64,000 nucleotides of DNA from Ekhidna sp051379705 (GTDB lineage: Bacteria; Bacteroidota; Bacteroidia; Cytophagales; Cyclobacteriaceae): contig NZ_CP179868.1 in assembly GCF_051379705.1 (NCBI RefSeq), forward strand, positions 2,294,001-2,358,000, in the 5' to 3' direction. Made by a program: the position numbers and the translations under genes. The notes under the pieces are model-generated. The model saw only the letters and a list, made by a program, of their open reading frames with translations. It was not told the DNA's origin and searched no databases. Below are positions 36,228 through 45,194 of this stretch, in pieces. How positions within the stretch are numbered: position 1 is the first letter of the stretch; each line of letters opens with the position of its first letter.

Positions 36228-38603
36228 TTACTCGTCTCTTAGTGATTCAATGGGGTTTTTGATAGCCGAATTTGCAATTCGAATTGATGCAATGGTGACG
36301 GCAACCATGAGTAGTCCGAATAATGGTACTAGAACTGCGAAGTAACTCGCAGCTTGATACACGGAGAATATGGAGGCCATTAGCAAGTCGATGAGGAAGT
36401 AAGATCCTAACGCTCCAAGGGTTGAAAAAATTAACAGCAACCAGAAGAATTGATGATTCATCATAACTACAATTTGCTGGACGGAAGCTCCGAGGACTTT
36501 TCTCACGCCTATTTCTTTAATCCGTTTGATGACGTTTAAAGAAACCAATGTATAGAGTCCAATGGAGGAGAGTAATAAAGCCAGAATCCCAAGAAACCTA
36601 AACATGGTCTCGATATTATTATTGACATAGTCTGTTCCTGCCAAAGCCTCATCTTGAAACTGTGAGTTGAAAGGTGTATTTGGCGCTACTTCATACCATT
36701 TCTCCTCCATCAAGTCACGTAATTCAGTTGACCCTAAGTCGCTTTTGATCACAACAAAATTCATTGCATCCTTTTCTGCTAGCCGAAAGGCTGCTGGCTC
36801 AACTGGATTGAAGAAACCATACATGTAGAAGTCCATTACTACGCCCACCACAGACAAGCGTGTACTATCATCAATCTGAACCACCTGGCCAACAGGTTCA
36901 TTCCATCCCATTTCTTTAACCATCGATTCGTTTACCAGGATGGAGTTCTCACGATCAAAGTCCGCTAGTTCTGAATCAAAGTATCGACCTTCTACGATGT
37001 TTAAATCCATGATGTCTTTATAGCCTAGCGAAAAATTCATCATACTTGCTTCTGCCTCCTTTTCACCTGCTCGCAACGTTCTGCTATAGGTCCACCAACC
37101 AATATGATGTGTAGTACCATCGACCATTTCGAGTTCAGGCATCTGGCTGACAAGATTGAAATATCTTTCATACTCAGCTTGATTTTCTACTCTTACTGCA
37201 AGAATATTATTCCTACGAAACCCTACATCCATTTCAGATTGGTACTTAGCATTATTGCCAAATGCCAAGGAGAAGATCAAAGCGATGATTGTAAACAGGT
37301 ACTGTAATCCCAAAAGGGTTTTCGAAAACCAGTTGGTTCCGCCAAGCGATAGATTTCCACGCAGAATTTTTACAGGTTGGTAGCTGCTAATGTATAGTGA
37401 TGGGTAGGCTCCGGCTACTACTGATGTAAAGATGAGCAGTCCAACAAGGAAATAGAAGATTTCCGGATTGGCCAGGAAATCAAGCTCCAAATTGATAAAA
37501 TCCCACATGGCGCTGTACGCAGGCACAAGAAAATAAGCAATACCTAATGCGACCAAAAGCGCTCCAAATGATAGAATAAGGTTTTCTCCCATAAATTGGA
37601 AGATCAATTGTTTACGGTCACTTCCCATGACCTTACGGATGCCAATTTCTTTGAGTCGCTTGCTTGAAATAGCAATACTCGTATTAGTGAAATTGAAACA
37701 AGCGATTAGAAGCATCAACCCGGCCATAATGAGTGGTGTAATGACTGCAGGTGTTGGAGGAGGCTCACTAAGCCAATTGGATCTGATTTCCATGGAATTC
37801 TGTCCCAGATAGGTCAATTGTTCCAGATAATAGCTGCTGATTTGAAAATCGTCGCGTGCCTCATTTTGAATAGCGATATAATTTTTATTGATGTTATCCA
37901 GCAGATTCTTAGGGTAGTTATTCCCCTCAGTCATTACGAAAGTCCCCGAAACAAAACGAGTCCAATCATTTTGTTCAAGCTCTCTGATTTTCAGATAATT
38001 GTCCCAGTGTGTGATGGCATTGAAATGGATGGAAGAATTCATCGGGATCTCTTCCAAAACACCACCCACGGTCATCGAAAGCGGTGTTCCATCTTCTTTA
38101 ATGATTGTGATAAGCTCGCCGGTAGGGTCCATGTCACCAAAATAGACTTCAGCTGTGTTCTCACTCAAAATGATTTTGCTCTGATCAAGTAGCGCTTCTT
38201 TATTTCCATATTTGAATGGAAAGGTGAACATGTCAAAAAAGTCATTTTCTGCGAATCCAATGCTTTGGTTGAAAACCTTCAAATCCCTTTTTAGAACCAA
38301 ACCATTATCAACATACCTCGAGTAATGAGTGATTCCTGCGATCTTACCTTTTAGTTGTTCACCAAGAGGAAGTGGCGTAATGCCATACGGCACATTTCGA
38401 TCTTGTACAGATTTGTTGATATGGACTTTGTAGATCCTTTCATGGTTCGCATGATTTTTGTCATAATCGGCGGCAAACTTCCAATTGAGATATCCCACAA
38501 TACAGCAGGCCAACGATAGGCCCAGGCCTATCAAATTGATGAAGACGTAAGATTTGTTTCTGAGAAAATTTCGGATCGTGATCTTGAAGAAATTCTTGAG
38601 CAT
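36228..38603 (-). CDS. Large ABC-transporter permease, FtsX/MacB type, without prefix domain
   Basis: 791 residues. Two MacB/FtsX units: helix about 18-40, periplasmic core, helix bundle with loop SKRLKEIGIRKVMGSDRKQ, then the second core and bundle with loop IKRIKEIGVRKVLGASVQQ; the C-terminus NPIESLRDE is the usual ending. It begins MLKNFFKITIRNFLRNKSYV, the sequence that in the other two permeases of the window follows the prefix domain. No regulator or ATPase gene is adjacent. Role inferred from family: ABC export or mechanotransmission at the inner membrane; substrate unknown. Confidence 0.92.
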   Translation of the reverse strand: MLKNFFKITIRNFLRNKSYVFINLIGLGLSLACCIVGYLNWKFAADYDKNHANHERIYKVHINKSVQDRNVPYGITPLPLGEQLKGKIAGITHYSRYVDNGLVLKRDLKVFNQSIGFAENDFFDMFTFPFKYGNKEALLDQSKIILSENTAEVYFGDMDPTGELITIIKEDGTPLSMTVGGVLEEIPMNSSIHFNAITHWDNYLKIRELEQNDWTRFVSGTFVMTEGNNYPKNLLDNINKNYIAIQNEARDDFQISSYYLEQLTYLGQNSMEIRSNWLSEPPPTPAVITPLIMAGLMLLIACFNFTNTSIAISSKRLKEIGIRKVMGSDRKQLIFQFMGENLILSFGALLVALGIAYFLVPAYSAMWDFINLELDFLANPEIFYFLVGLLIFTSVVAGAYPSLYISSYQPVKILRGNLSLGGTNWFSKTLLGLQYLFTIIALIFSLAFGNNAKYQSEMDVGFRRNNILAVRVENQAEYERYFNLVSQMPELEMVDGTTHHIGWWTYSRTLRAGEKEAEASMMNFSLGYKDIMDLNIVEGRYFDSELADFDRENSILVNESMVKEMGWNEPVGQVVQIDDSTRLSVVGVVMDFYMYGFFNPVEPAAFRLAEKDAMNFVVIKSDLGSTELRDLMEEKWYEVAPNTPFNSQFQDEALAGTDYVNNNIETMFRFLGILALLLSSIGLYTLVSLNVIKRIKEIGVRKVLGASVQQIVVMMNHQFFWLLLIFSTLGALGSYFLIDLLMASIFSVYQAASYFAVLVPLFGLLMVAVTIASIRIANSAIKNPIESLRDE

Positions 38604-38662
38604 AGTTGTAGCAGTTAGCGTTTCCTACTACAATAGATTACAGATTTAATAAAAGGTTGCGT

Positions 38663-39016
38663 TTAAACGAAAGAATATGCCCACCAGATAAGCAAGAACT
38701 GCAAAGGAAGTCGCATAGCAAGTACCCAAACCATCTTCTTTTTTTTCCACCCTTTCATGAAATGATAGATATTGGCAGGGTACACTGCAATGAGTAAAGC
38801 AATCACGCCCCAGGCAGCAATGGATGTGTAGGCTGGAATGAATAATAAGATGCCTAGGATAATTTCCGCAATCCCGCTTAGCCAGTTGATGAGTTTTGGA
38901 TTTGAAAAGAAAGGGGGAATGATCTTCTCATAGAATTTCGGCATGATGAAATGATTTACGCCTGCAACCACATAAAGAATGGCCATAATCCAAAGGCTGA
39001 TAGTTTCCATATTCAT
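38663..39016 (-). CDS. DoxX-like small membrane protein
   Basis: 117 residues from the ATG at 39016 (MNMETISLWIMAILYVVAG); ATGs at 39034 and 39010 are alternatives, and a TTG further upstream is unlikely. Four membrane helices with the DoxX-family pattern: AGVNHFIMPKFYEKIIPPFF, WLSGIAEIILGILLFIP, WGVIALLIAVYPANIYHFM and LPLQFLLIWW. DoxX-like proteins are found across bacteria; some are quinol oxidase subunits or parts of redox complexes, but most have no proven role. It stands alone upstream of the ABC permease gene on the same strand. Confidence 0.85.
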   Translation of the reverse strand: MNMETISLWIMAILYVVAGVNHFIMPKFYEKIIPPFFSNPKLINWLSGIAEIILGILLFIPAYTSIAAWGVIALLIAVYPANIYHFMKGWKKKKMVWVLAMRLPLQFLLIWWAYSFV

Positions 39017-39164
39017 GTATTTAGCTCTTTTCATGAAAAGATACTTCAAATTGAAGTGAGAATATGGCAATGATTCATACCTGTAAAATCAAATATTGCC
39101 TCGTTGCTACATAATGTGTCACTGATGTAGCTAGTCTTTGATATTTTTGTGAAAAAATTAATTG

Positions 39165-40016
39165 ATGAAAAATATAATATTCTCACTTTTTATCATTGGA
39201 ATGATTGCAGCATGCGGTGATAAAAACAAAGACTATCTGGTCAAAATCAAAACTATACACGGAGATATGACGGTTGTTCTTTATGATGAGACGCCTCTAC
39301 ACAAGAAGAACTTTCTTGAATTGGCACAGTCGGGAGCTTACGACAGTACCAATTTCCATAGGATTATGGAAGACTTCATGATCCAGGGTGGAAATGTTGT
39401 GCAAAAAAGCGGTGACACGGAAGGGGCTGATGATCGGATTCCAGCCGAGTTTGTTGATGGCTATTATCATACCAAGGGATCATTGGCAGCGGCACGCCAG
39501 CCGGATAACGTAAATCCCGAAAAAGGATCATCTGCAACGCAATACTATATTGTAGATGGAATGTCATGGGAAATGATGTCAACAGATGTTCGCCAACTCA
39601 ACCAAAGACTGAGCGAAATTCTTCAGGACACTGCCTACAGTGACTTGCTCAAACAATTTCAGGATTTGGCTCGAAACAGAGATTCAAAAGGCATGAATGA
39701 TTTGGCTATAGCCAATAGAGAACTTGTAGAAGAAAAGTACGGTATCGATCTCACTGTTGATGTATCCGAATATCCGGAAGCATATCAAGGGGTTGGAGGC
39801 TCACCATTCTTAGACGGAGAATACACAGTCTTCGGAAAAGTGATTGACGGAATGGATGTTATTGATAAAATCGCGGGAGTAGCTGTACAAAGAAATCCGG
39901 TGACGGGGGAAAATTCAACGCCGGTTGAGCCAGTGTATGTAACCATGGAAGTAATGGAAATGAGTAAGAAAAAAATCACTGAAACCTACGGGTATACATA
40001 TCCTGAATCCGAGTAA
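39165..40016 (+). CDS. Lipoprotein peptidyl-prolyl cis-trans isomerase (cyclophilin)
   Basis: 283 residues from the ATG at 39165 (the TTG one codon earlier is unlikely). Lipobox MIAAC, so the enzyme is lipid-anchored in the envelope. Cyclophilin motifs: VKIKTIHGDMTVVLYDETPLH, the catalytic NFHRIMEDFMIQGGN, FVDGYYHTKGSLAAAR and, after a long insertion, YTVFGKVIDGMDVIDKIA. About 65 residues rich in charged helix (DVRQLNQRLSEILQD and following) interrupt the fold between SSATQYYIV and GGSPFLDGEYTV. It catalyses proline isomerisation during folding of exported proteins. The stop codon overlaps the start of the next gene (TAATG), showing translational coupling. Confidence 0.92.
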   Translation: MKNIIFSLFIIGMIAACGDKNKDYLVKIKTIHGDMTVVLYDETPLHKKNFLELAQSGAYDSTNFHRIMEDFMIQGGNVVQKSGDTEGADDRIPAEFVDGYYHTKGSLAAARQPDNVNPEKGSSATQYYIVDGMSWEMMSTDVRQLNQRLSEILQDTAYSDLLKQFQDLARNRDSKGMNDLAIANRELVEEKYGIDLTVDVSEYPEAYQGVGGSPFLDGEYTVFGKVIDGMDVIDKIAGVAVQRNPVTGENSTPVEPVYVTMEVMEMSKKKITETYGYTYPESE

Positions 40017-40918
40017 TGACCACCATATTAATTACCGGGGCGAATGGGTTGCTGGGCCAAAAACTAGTTGGTCTGTATGAAAAACAAGAAGACGTTAAGG
40101 TAATAGCAACAGGGAAAGGAAATAATCGTAACGCACCCGGAAAATATACTTATCAGCAACTAGACGTCACATCACTAGATGAAACTAATGAGGTGATGTT
40201 AAAGTATCGCCCCAAAGTCGTTATAAATACGGCCGCAATGACGCATGTAGACCAATGCGAATTAGATCCTGCGAGTTGTCAAAAACTAAACGTGGATGCA
40301 GTTGCCAACCTTATTGATGCATGTAAGGAAACCGACTCCTTCCTCATTCAGCTTTCTACCGACTTCATTTTCGACGGCACAAGCGGTCCTTATAAAGAGG
40401 ATGATACACCTAATCCAGAAAGTAAGTATGCAGAAAGCAAGCTCGCGTCGGAGCAACTCTTGATAAAGAGCGGCATCAAGCATGCCATTGTCAGGACGAT
40501 GCTTGTCTATGGAATTGTTCATGACATGAGCCGGTCGAACATTATCCTGTGGGTTAAGAAAAGCCTTGAAGAAAAGAAGCAGATCAAAGTAGTAAACGAT
40601 CAATGGAGGACTCCCACATTGGCTGAAGACCTAGCCAAAGGATGTGCATTGATTGCTGAAAAAGAGGCTGAAGGTGTATATAATATCTCTGGCAAGGATT
40701 TACTTACTCCATATGATATGGCGATTGCTACTGCGGATTTTTTTGAACTCGACAAGTCTCTGATCGAAGAAGTGGATGGATCAATTTTCACACAACCAGC
40801 CAAACGTCCGGCTAAGACCGGATTTATTTTAGATAAAGCAAAGAGGGAATTGGGCTATGAACCTGTTAGCTTTATAGATGGATTAGCCATTTTGAAATCA
40901 CAACTTGCCTATGTTTGA
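40016..40918 (+). CDS. RmlD-like SDR-family NAD(P)-dependent sugar reductase
   Basis: 300 residues. Rossmann motif GANGLLGQKLVGLYE at the N-terminus, the DVTS segment, and the active-site pair STDFIFDG and Y-x-x-x-K in SKYAESKLASEQ. This is the extended SDR subgroup of dTDP-4-dehydrorhamnose reductase (RmlD), but no other rhamnose pathway gene is adjacent, so I do not assign rmlD. It starts one base inside the cyclophilin gene and ends eight bases inside the ATP-grasp gene, so the three are one operon. The substrate is unknown. Confidence 0.88.
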   Translation: MTTILITGANGLLGQKLVGLYEKQEDVKVIATGKGNNRNAPGKYTYQQLDVTSLDETNEVMLKYRPKVVINTAAMTHVDQCELDPASCQKLNVDAVANLIDACKETDSFLIQLSTDFIFDGTSGPYKEDDTPNPESKYAESKLASEQLLIKSGIKHAIVRTMLVYGIVHDMSRSNIILWVKKSLEEKKQIKVVNDQWRTPTLAEDLAKGCALIAEKEAEGVYNISGKDLLTPYDMAIATADFFELDKSLIEEVDGSIFTQPAKRPAKTGFILDKAKRELGYEPVSFIDGLAILKSQLAYV

Positions 40919-41801
40919 TGTTGTCATCCTCACGGACGAACGTTTCGTCAACCCGAAAAAGCAAAGTGAATACATTGATAATGTGATCACGGAAGACCGA
41001 ATGGTTATGGAGGCACTCGACAGCCATGGTCTGAAAACTAAAAAAGTTGCATGGTCAGACACCTCATTTAATTGGTCGCAAACAAGGGTGGCCCTATTTC
41101 GGACTACATGGGATTATGCTGAGAAGTTCACGGCCTTCAGTGATTGGCTCATGGAAGTCTCCATGAAAACCAAGTTGGTGAATAATTACGAAACGATTAT
41201 CTGGAATCTGGACAAACACTACCTAGAAGACCTGCAAATGGCAGGTGTGAATATCGTAGAGACACATTTCATTGAACCGGGAGACAAACGTTCACTTCAA
41301 GACATTCACAGCGAACTTGGGTGGGAGAGGACAGTGCTGAAGCCAGCCATTTCAGCAGCGGCTAAAGACACCTTCAAGCTAAATCCCGATGACAGAGGAA
41401 AGTTTGAAAAGCGCTATCGAGAGCTCATTAAGGATGAGGCAATGATGCTGCAGCCTTTCCAGGATGATGTAGTAGCTCGAGGAGAGATTTCGCTAATGCT
41501 AATCGGAGGTGAGTATACGCATGCGGTTTTGAAAGTGGCCAAACCGGGTGACTTCAGGGTTCAGGATGACTTTGGAGGCACGGTAGAAGACTATTCACCA
41601 TCACCAGAAGAAATTGATTTGGCTATTGCAGCTGTAAATGCTTGTGAGAACATGCCACTCTATGCACGAGTCGACATTGTCAATGACAATAATGGCAATC
41701 CGGCAGTATCGGAACTCGAGCTGGTAGAACCTGAGATGTGGTTTCGTAAGAATGAAGAATCCGCTGAGCTGCTCGCCGAGGCGATTAAGAAATTATTTTA
41801 A
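40911..41801 (+). CDS. ATP-grasp family protein (DcsG/RimK-like)
   Basis: 296 residues from the ATG at 40911; a TTG two codons earlier is less likely. N-terminal region with VVILTDERF and VALFRTTWDYAEKF, then an ATP-grasp body: ERTVLKPAISAAAKDTFKL, MMLQPFQDDVVARGEISLMLIGG and the metal-binding end NPAVSELELVEPEMWF. ATP-grasp enzymes join a carboxylate and an amine through an acyl-phosphate; this subgroup includes DcsG of cycloserine biosynthesis and glutathione-synthase-like proteins. It overlaps the reductase gene by eight bases and runs 17 bases into the convergent pxpC gene. The true substrates are unknown. Confidence 0.82.
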   Translation: MFDVVILTDERFVNPKKQSEYIDNVITEDRMVMEALDSHGLKTKKVAWSDTSFNWSQTRVALFRTTWDYAEKFTAFSDWLMEVSMKTKLVNNYETIIWNLDKHYLEDLQMAGVNIVETHFIEPGDKRSLQDIHSELGWERTVLKPAISAAAKDTFKLNPDDRGKFEKRYRELIKDEAMMLQPFQDDVVARGEISLMLIGGEYTHAVLKVAKPGDFRVQDDFGGTVEDYSPSPEEIDLAIAAVNACENMPLYARVDIVNDNNGNPAVSELELVEPEMWFRKNEESAELLAEAIKKLF

Positions 41802-42612
41802 AGGCAATACGCTCTCCACTTCTTACCTGAGATAGAATTCCCAAATCTTCGTCTAATACTTTTCCGATTCTTGGATATCCTCCGGTGGTCTGGCAGTCAT
41901 TCATGAGCACGATCGGTTGACCATTTTGAGGAAGCTGAATAGTGCCCGGAAGTACTGCGGATGAAGCAATTTCTCTATAATCGCTAGCCAATTTTCCATT
42001 CAAGCGAATTCCCATACGGTTGCTTGATCCATGAATTTTAAAGGATTTGGAGCCTGGCAATTCTTTCAATAATTCCCACTCAGGTCCCTTCATTATTTGA
42101 ATGGCAACATCCTGATCGTTTCGTTCAGGGATAGTAATTCGCTTCACCTCTCCATTTGAATCATCAGTTTCCAGCACATCGCCAACCAGGAGTGCTTTCC
42201 CACACAAGCCTCCAAAACCCGCCCTTGGATAAGTGGAAACGCTCCCAAAATCTTTTTTGGCTGTTATTCGACCACCGATAGCCAGATAGGCATACACATG
42301 ATCCGGAGCATCTATTTGCAGTATATCTCCCGCCTCAAGAGTAAGGCCTCCCGCCTTCTTTTCTCCATTTAGTTTGATATTAGCGCCAACAGCTGCAATG
42401 CTGGATGCCTCCAACGCTTCCAACTTCATTCCCATCATTGCGATTTCAACAACTGGAAAGTCATCCGGATTTCCGACCATCTGATTAGCTGCAATCATCC
42501 AATCTTTATCCATAGCTCCAGATTGAGGAATGCCATACCTTCGGTACCCAAATCTGCCAAAATCCTGGATAGTCGTTAGTGGGCTTGTCTGTATCACCTT
42601 TACTTTTCCCAT
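41785..42612 (-). CDS. pxpC: 5-oxoprolinase subunit C (KipA-type carboxyltransferase domain)
   Basis: 275 residues from the ATG at 42612 (MGKVKVIQTSPLTTIQDFGR); codons further upstream lie within pxpB. Signature segments are QDFGRFGYRRYGIPQSGAMD, NPDDFPVVEIAMMG, GPEWELL, SSNRMGIRLNG and NDCQTTGGYPRIGKV. PxpABC is the prokaryotic ATP-dependent 5-oxoprolinase that converts pyroglutamate to glutamate; PxpC forms the larger cyclophilin-like partner of PxpB. It overlaps pxpB by 13 bases and ends inside the convergent ATP-grasp gene. Confidence 0.95.
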   Translation of the reverse strand: MGKVKVIQTSPLTTIQDFGRFGYRRYGIPQSGAMDKDWMIAANQMVGNPDDFPVVEIAMMGMKLEALEASSIAAVGANIKLNGEKKAGGLTLEAGDILQIDAPDHVYAYLAIGGRITAKKDFGSVSTYPRAGFGGLCGKALLVGDVLETDDSNGEVKRITIPERNDQDVAIQIMKGPEWELLKELPGSKSFKIHGSSNRMGIRLNGKLASDYREIASSAVLPGTIQLPQNGQPIVLMNDCQTTGGYPRIGKVLDEDLGILSQVRSGERIAFKIIS

Positions 42613-43289
42613 GTTGCAAACTCTTTTGCTGTGATGCGATAAAAGCAATATTTCATTCCAACATCGATCAACATGGGTTTTGGCTTACTCGCATCAAAAA
42701 TTTTTAAAGGTGTACGTCCAATAATATTCCAGCCACCCGGACTTTCGAGCGAATAGATTCCGGTCTGATTTCCAGCTATCCCTACTGAACCTGCAGGGGT
42801 TTTGGTTCGTGGATTCTCTAGTCGTGGGCAAGCAAGGTTTGCATCTAATCCATCGGCGTAAATGAAACCAGGTGTGAAGCCAATAAACAATGATCGATAC
42901 ACGCCTTCCAAGTGTAACTCAATCAGCTTTTCTGAAGAGAGATTTGCGTGCTTCGCAATACGATCTATATCCAATCCTATTTCGTAGCAGATTGGAAGCT
43001 CGATCATGTTGGCAGAACTAGCATTTTTATGCCCTTTGATTGATGTGTTAGCCAATATAGAAGTCAGTTCGGGAATAGAAAGTGAAGTGAAAATGGCTAT
43101 AGAGTGATAGGTGGGCACTATATCATTGAGTTTCTCACCAAGGATATCTGTTATAGCGTGACTGCTTTGATGTATTATTTCTATGGCAATGGAACTTACA
43201 CATTCCATGAGAATGACTCTCTCGCCCAAAAGAGAAAGGCGCCAGGATATGCTATTAAATAGCAGCGATTTGGATTCCTTTACTGACAA
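42600..43289 (-). CDS. pxpB: 5-oxoprolinase subunit B (KipI-type)
   Basis: 229 residues. The homologous region begins near ISWRLSLLGERVILME, so the start must be upstream of the ATG at 43208; the only reasonable codon is the TTG at 43289, which overlaps pxpA by 35 bases. Family segments: HLEGVYRSLFIGFTPGFIYADGL, LACPRLENPRTKTPAGSVGIAG and GIYSLESPGGWNIIGRTPL. PxpB carries the phosphate transfer step with PxpC; the related Bacillus KipI also acts on a sporulation kinase, a role not expected here. It is part of the tightly overlapping operon. Confidence 0.94.
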   Translation of the reverse strand: MSVKESKSLLFNSISWRLSLLGERVILMECVSSIAIEIIHQSSHAITDILGEKLNDIVPTYHSIAIFTSLSIPELTSILANTSIKGHKNASSANMIELPICYEIGLDIDRIAKHANLSSEKLIELHLEGVYRSLFIGFTPGFIYADGLDANLACPRLENPRTKTPAGSVGIAGNQTGIYSLESPGGWNIIGRTPLKIFDASKPKPMLIDVGMKYCFYRITAKEFATWEK

Positions 43290-43995
43290 GGTGCTCGTTA
43301 ATTTCTTTGGCTAAAGTTACGGCTCCTTCCGTATCTCCATGCAAGCAGATTGATTGAACACTCAGCTTCAACCAACCACCTGCATTCACACGCCCATTCA
43401 TGGCTAATTCTTCCACTTGTTTTAATACTTCCTGTGGATTAAGCACAGCACCTTGTTTTGTCCGTGATCTCAAAGAGCCATCCGATTCATATTGCCGATC
43501 AGCAAAACCTTCCGCGATAAACGGATGCATGTGTATTTGGGCAACCGACTCAGATGCTGAATTTGCCAATCCCATCCAATAGACATTAGGTGCTACCTCC
43601 TTTATCACATTCAAAATAAGTTCTGAAATGAAAGAAACTGCTGCTGCATGATTGTAAAGCGCTCCATGAGGTTTGATGTGATGCAGATCTACATTTTCTT
43701 CATGGCAAATGCGTTGTACCAATTCAATTTGCTCGGCTATGCTGTCGGCCAATTGCTGCGGCTGCATCTGAATGATTTTTCTTCCGAAATTTTCACGGTC
43801 AGGATAGGATGGATGCGCCCCTACTGCTGCGCCATTTTGCTTGGCCAGCGTGATCGTCTTTCTTACCGAGGATTCATCACCAATGTGTCCTCCGCAGGCG
43901 ATGTTGCACGAAGAGATGTAAGGCATGATTTGTTCATCCAAATCACTGTCCGGATGTTCTCCAAGGTCTGCATTGAGATCGATGGCTACTGACAT
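43255..43995 (-). CDS. pxpA: 5-oxoprolinase subunit A (LamB/YcsF family)
   Basis: 246 residues, full length. Signature segments are DLNADLGEHPDSDLDEQIMPYISSCNIACGGHIGDE (seen as the pieces DLNADLGE and NIACGGHIGD), GAHPSYPDRENFGR, LHHIKPHGALYNHA and FAD-RQYESDGSLRSR. PxpA is the YcsF-type subunit, a polysaccharide-deacetylase-like fold that opens the lactam ring. It starts one base inside the Nramp-like gene (ATGA overlap) and overlaps pxpB by 35 bases. The same gene order, with an Nramp-family gene beside ycsF, occurs in the Bacillus ycsG-ycsF-kip cluster. Confidence 0.96.
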   Translation of the reverse strand: MSVAIDLNADLGEHPDSDLDEQIMPYISSCNIACGGHIGDESSVRKTITLAKQNGAAVGAHPSYPDRENFGRKIIQMQPQQLADSIAEQIELVQRICHEENVDLHHIKPHGALYNHAAAVSFISELILNVIKEVAPNVYWMGLANSASESVAQIHMHPFIAEGFADRQYESDGSLRSRTKQGAVLNPQEVLKQVEELAMNGRVNAGGWLKLSVQSICLHGDTEGAVTLAKEINEHLVSKGIQIAAI

Positions 43996-45194
43996 CAGAT
44001 AAAGGTAAACACACTATTCAAGCTTCTGAAACTCACGATTAGACTCACCAGCACAACCAATCCTGCCAGCGCATTTTGCCAGCCTTTGTTCACATACCTA
44101 TCAAGGAGCGACTTCTTGTTGCACAAGTAAATCAAAAAGATGACGATGATGGGGAGCAAAATACCGTTTGCTACTTGGGCCACTTGGATCACCTGGATTG
44201 GCTTGTATCCAGCCATGGAAAAGGCGGTTCCCACAGCAAGGATAAAAATCCATACGGCTCGGAAACGTAAATCAGTTGTCTCTACTCTCCAGCCAAAAAT
44301 CCCCTGAGCAGTATATGAAGCGGCAAGGGGCGCAGTAATGGATGAAGAGATACCGGCCGCAAACAGACCTGTTGCTAAAAAGTATTTAGCCCAGCTACCA
44401 AGCAAAGGCTCTAATTGCAAGGCCATTTCGCGGATGCCTGAAACGCCTGTACCATAGATGGTCGCTGCGCTTGCAATGACGATGGCCATGGAAATCAATC
44501 CTCCGAGACCGATAGCTACAGCATTCTCTTTTTGCAACTCACCCAGTTCCTCTTTTTTCTTCCACTTTTGACTCACCGACGAAGCGTGTAAGAATAGATT
44601 GTAGGGTACGATTGTTGTGCCGATCAGGCCTAAAATGGCCAGTTGATTTTTCTCTGTCAATGAAGGTATCAATAAACCTGAAAATATCTCAGAAAGATCT
44701 GGCTTTACGATAATCGCCGTAAGTAGGAAAACGATGCTCATGATGATGACAAGCACAATGAGTACGCGTTCGATGTGCTTGAATTTTCCCATAAAAAGTA
44801 TGGCAAAAGAAATCACTCCAATGATAAATTGCCATGGTAGCAGATCACCAAAAACGCCCTCAATGCCAAGCACTGCTCCTGAAATATTGCCTGCCTCATA
44901 CGCTGCGTTCCCAATAATGATGGCGGTAAAAACTAAAACAATAGCAATGGTTTTAGCTATTGGGTTTTCAATTTGAGCTCGGAGTGCCTCACCCAATCCT
45001 TCCTGAGTAATTAAGCCTAAACGGGCAGTCATTTCCTGTAGTACGATGGTCGAGATGGTTGCAAAAAGCAAAACCCACAGAAGCGTATAACCAAAGTTTG
45101 CTCCGCTGAGTGAACATACTGTCAGCGTGCCCGGGCCAATAAAGGCAGCGGTAACTAGTGTACTAGGCCCAAAATATTTCTTTAACCAACTCAT
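43995..45194 (-). CDS. Nramp-family transporter with non-canonical metal site
   Basis: 399 residues, eleven membrane helices, clearly Nramp-fold: TAAFIGPGTLTVCSL in helix 1, ATISTIVLQEMTARLGLITQ in helix 2 and GTTIVPYNLFLHASSV in helix 6. Classical Nramp metal transporters have DPGN in helix 1 and MPH in helix 6; here these read G20-P-G-T23 and V196-P-Y198, so the aspartate, asparagine and methionine that coordinate Mn2+/Fe2+ are all replaced. It is therefore probably not an MntH-type manganese importer. It overlaps the thioesterase gene by four bases and pxpA by one. Its place in a 5-oxoprolinase operon suggests another substrate, perhaps the lactam or another ion; this is inference. Confidence 0.88.
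   Translation of the reverse strand: MSWLKKYFGPSTLVTAAFIGPGTLTVCSLSGANFGYTLLWVLLFATISTIVLQEMTARLGLITQEGLGEALRAQIENPIAKTIAIVLVFTAIIIGNAAYEAGNISGAVLGIEGVFGDLLPWQFIIGVISFAILFMGKFKHIERVLIVLVIIMSIVFLLTAIIVKPDLSEIFSGLLIPSLTEKNQLAILGLIGTTIVPYNLFLHASSVSQKWKKKEELGELQKENAVAIGLGGLISMAIVIASAATIYGTGVSGIREMALQLEPLLGSWAKYFLATGLFAAGISSSITAPLAASYTAQGIFGWRVETTDLRFRAVWIFILAVGTAFSMAGYKPIQVIQVAQVANGILLPIIVIFLIYLCNKKSLLDRYVNKGWQNALAGLVVLVSLIVSFRSLNSVFTFI

Noticed and set aside
39142..39149. TATTTTTG, matching the Bacteroidota -7 consensus TAnnTTTG before the cyclophilin gene
   Set aside because: No TTG element at the usual distance upstream, and the start codon is only about 16 bases away.
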